DNA of 7,843 bases from a bacterium UBA3756 (GTDB lineage: Bacteria; Bacteroidota; Bacteroidia; Bacteroidales; Bacteroidaceae): assembly GCA_002371695.1 (NCBI GenBank), contig DFGG01000185.1, positions 1,938 to 9,780 on the forward strand, read 5' to 3'. The notes under the pieces were generated by a model, which worked only from the letters and a program-made list of their open reading frames with translations, was not told the DNA's origin and made no database searches. Shown piece after piece: positions 6,593-7,843 of this stretch (position 1 is its first letter; every line of letters starts with the position of its first letter). The translations under genes and the position numbers were made by a program.

Positions 6593-6606
6593 TTATAACG
6601 TTATAA
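6593..6606. promoter_or_regulatory. 14-base perfect palindrome in the purH leader
   Basis: TTATAACGTTATAA is a perfect palindrome centred on CG, lying between the inferred transcription start (about 6579) and the ATG at 6617. A CG-centred palindrome is the form of many LacI-family operators, but no regulator is identified here and a chance AT-rich palindrome is possible. Confidence 0.3.
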
Positions 6607-6616
6607 TATAGAAAAA

Positions 6617-7213
6617 ATGGCAGAAACAAAGAAGATTAAGACCGCTTTGGTATCAGTATTCCACAAGGACGGTCTCGACGAACTTTTGAAGAAGTTGAAC
6701 GAGGAGGGCGTAAAGTTCTTGTCCACAGGAGGAACGCAGCAGTTTATTGAGTCGCTTGGCTATGAGTGCCAGAAGGTGGAAGATGTGACGACTTATCCTT
6801 CTATCCTTGGCGGCCGTGTGAAGACACTCCACCCGAAGGTGTTCGGAGGTATTTTGGGGCGTCGCGATAACGAGGGTGATCAGGCTCAGATGAAACAATA
6901 TGAGATTCCGGAGATTGATCTGGTCATCGTTGACCTATATCCGTTTGAACAGACTGTAGCCAGTGGCGCTTCAGAAGACGATATTATCGAAAAAATTGAT
7001 ATTGGCGGCATTTCTCTTATTCGTGCAGGAGCAAAGAACTTCAACGATGTGGTGATTGTGCCCAGCAAGGCTGAATACAGTTTGCTTTTAGAGATTCTCA
7101 ATAAGCAGGGAGCCGAGACAACCAAAGAGCAGCGTAGGGTGTTTGCCACACGTGCCTTCGGTGTGAGTTCTCACTATGATACTGCTATCAATGCTTGGTT
7201 CGCTAAGAAGTAG
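6617..7213 (+). CDS. purH: Single-domain IMP cyclohydrolase (N-terminal half of PurH only)
   Basis: IMP cyclohydrolase closes the ring of FAICAR to give IMP, the last step of de novo purine synthesis, in the cytoplasm. In most bacteria it is the first ~200 residues of a PurH of about 500 residues whose second half is AICAR transformylase. This protein is 198 residues and stops at the domain boundary. Characteristic motifs are intact: STGGT (36-40), GRVKTLHPKV with Lys69, LYPF with Tyr108, IDIGG with Asp128 and AAKN-like AGAKN with Lys140. By alignment with human ATIC these match Lys66, Tyr104, Asp125 and Lys137. One or two variations are visible, such as DLYPF for the common NLYPF. The 40-base gap to mreB leaves no room for a transformylase remnant, so this is a clean stand-alone domain, not a frameshift. 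A separate AICAR transformylase should exist elsewhere. The ATG follows an A-run without a Shine-Dalgarno sequence. mreB is probably cotranscribed. Confidence 0.93.
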   Translation: MAETKKIKTALVSVFHKDGLDELLKKLNEEGVKFLSTGGTQQFIESLGYECQKVEDVTTYPSILGGRVKTLHPKVFGGILGRRDNEGDQAQMKQYEIPEIDLVIVDLYPFEQTVASGASEDDIIEKIDIGGISLIRAGAKNFNDVVIVPSKAEYSLLLEILNKQGAETTKEQRRVFATRAFGVSSHYDTAINAWFAKK

Positions 7214-7244
7214 TCAAAAAGTTCAGATTCAAAGATAATTGTTC

Positions 7245-7249
7245 AAGGA
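7245..7249 (+). promoter_or_regulatory. Possible Shine-Dalgarno sequence for mreB
   Basis: AAGGA ends four bases before the mreB ATG at 7254. Most starts in this window lack such a motif. The spacing is short, so it may have little effect, but it supports the chosen start. Confidence 0.35.
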
Positions 7250-7253
7250 AAGT

Positions 7254-7843
7254 ATGGGATTTTTTAGTTTTGTCCAAGAAATAGCAATGGACTTGGGTAC
7301 TGCCAACACGATTATTATCAGTGATGACAAGATTGTGGTTGACGAGCCTTCGGTGGTGGCACTCGATCGCCGTACCGATAAGATGATTGCCGTGGGTAAC
7401 CAGGCAAAAATGATGTACGAGAAGACACATGACAATATCCGTACCATCCGTCCGCTACGCGATGGTGTGATTGCTGACTTCTCTGCTTGCGAGCAGATGA
7501 TTCGCGGTCTGATAAAGATGGTTCATACAGGTAGTCGCTTGTTTTCCCCGTCTTTGCGTATGGTCATTGGTGTGCCCTCAGGTTCAACTGAAGTGGAGCT
7601 TCGTGCTGTGCGCGACTCTGCCGAGCATGCCGATGGTCGTGATGTTTACCTGATTTTTGAACCGATGGCAGCTGCTATCGGTATTGGTATAGATGTGGAG
7701 GCCCCGGAAGGCAATATGATCGTCGATATCGGCGGAGGAACCACGGAGATTGCAGTCATCTCATTGGGTGGTATCGTGGCTAACACAAGTATCAAGGTGG
7801 CTGGTGACGATTTGAATACCGACATTCAGGAGTATATGTCGCG
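7254..7843 (+). CDS. mreB: Rod shape-determining protein MreB, 3' end outside window
   Basis: MreB is the bacterial actin homologue that forms membrane-bound filaments and directs cell-wall synthesis along the cell side. About 196 codons are visible before the window ends. They include the phosphate-1 loop DLGTAN (13-18), the RPLRDGVIADF stretch typical of MreB, VPSGSTEVELRAVRDSAEHA, the EPMAAAIG segment, and the phosphate-2 loop DIGGGTTE starting at Asp158. The start at 7254 gives the short N-terminal segment MGFFSFVQEIAMDLG familiar from Bacteroidales MreB. A later Met at residue 12 would cut into the conserved strand. The gene lies 40 bases after the IMP cyclohydrolase gene with no TAnnTTTG between, so it is likely read from the promoter at 6568. 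From family knowledge mreC, mreD and a penicillin-binding protein would be expected next, but they are not visible. Confidence 0.96.
   Translation, partial: MGFFSFVQEIAMDLGTANTIIISDDKIVVDEPSVVALDRRTDKMIAVGNQAKMMYEKTHDNIRTIRPLRDGVIADFSACEQMIRGLIKMVHTGSRLFSPSLRMVIGVPSGSTEVELRAVRDSAEHADGRDVYLIFEPMAAAIGIGIDVEAPEGNMIVDIGGGTTEIAVISLGGIVANTSIKVAGDDLNTDIQEYMS

Noticed and set aside
7199..7253. Frameshift or nonsense mutation truncating a full-length purH
   Set aside because: Only 40 bases separate the stop from mreB, far too few for a transformylase domain, and the protein ends exactly at the domain boundary.

Overview
The window reads as chromosomal DNA of a Bacteroidales bacterium, most likely Prevotella or a close relative. 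The reasons are the protein sequences, three exact matches to the Bacteroidetes -7 promoter element TAnnTTTG, signal peptides ending in Ala followed by Gln, the near absence of Shine-Dalgarno sequences, and a purine-cyclohydrolase gene next to mreB. Coding density is high, no gap without a gene exceeds 163 bases, and I see no transposase, integrase, CRISPR array, tRNA or rRNA.

Left part (1-6478): a small gene group for degrading rhamnogalacturonan I, the rhamnose/galacturonate backbone of pectin. A glycoside hydrolase family 2 enzyme (open at the left edge) runs rightward and converges, after 44 bases, on a leftward family 11 polysaccharide lyase. The lyase diverges from a rightward pair: a CE12-type SGNH esterase and L-rhamnose mutarotase (rhaM). 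The likely division of labour is that the esterase removes acetyl groups, the lyase cuts the backbone, the GH2 enzyme trims glycosyl side groups, and RhaM interconverts the anomers of released L-rhamnose. The 163-base divergent region between lyase and esterase holds two back-to-back -7 boxes and three copies of AAAATC spaced exactly 21 bases apart, which look like half-sites of a shared activator, or possibly phased A-tracts. A strong intrinsic terminator follows rhaM.

Right part (6479-7843): a housekeeping locus. A promoter starting right at the tail of the rhaM terminator serves a 198-residue protein that is only the IMP cyclohydrolase half of PurH. The AICAR transformylase half is absent here. 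Forty bases later mreB, the actin-like cell-shape protein, begins and runs off the right edge.

No wholly new system is evident. The points most worth a second look are the 21-base phased repeats in the divergent promoter, the single-domain IMP cyclohydrolase, the Gln/Arg-rich insertion in the lyase, and the tightly packed terminator/promoter/palindrome before purH.
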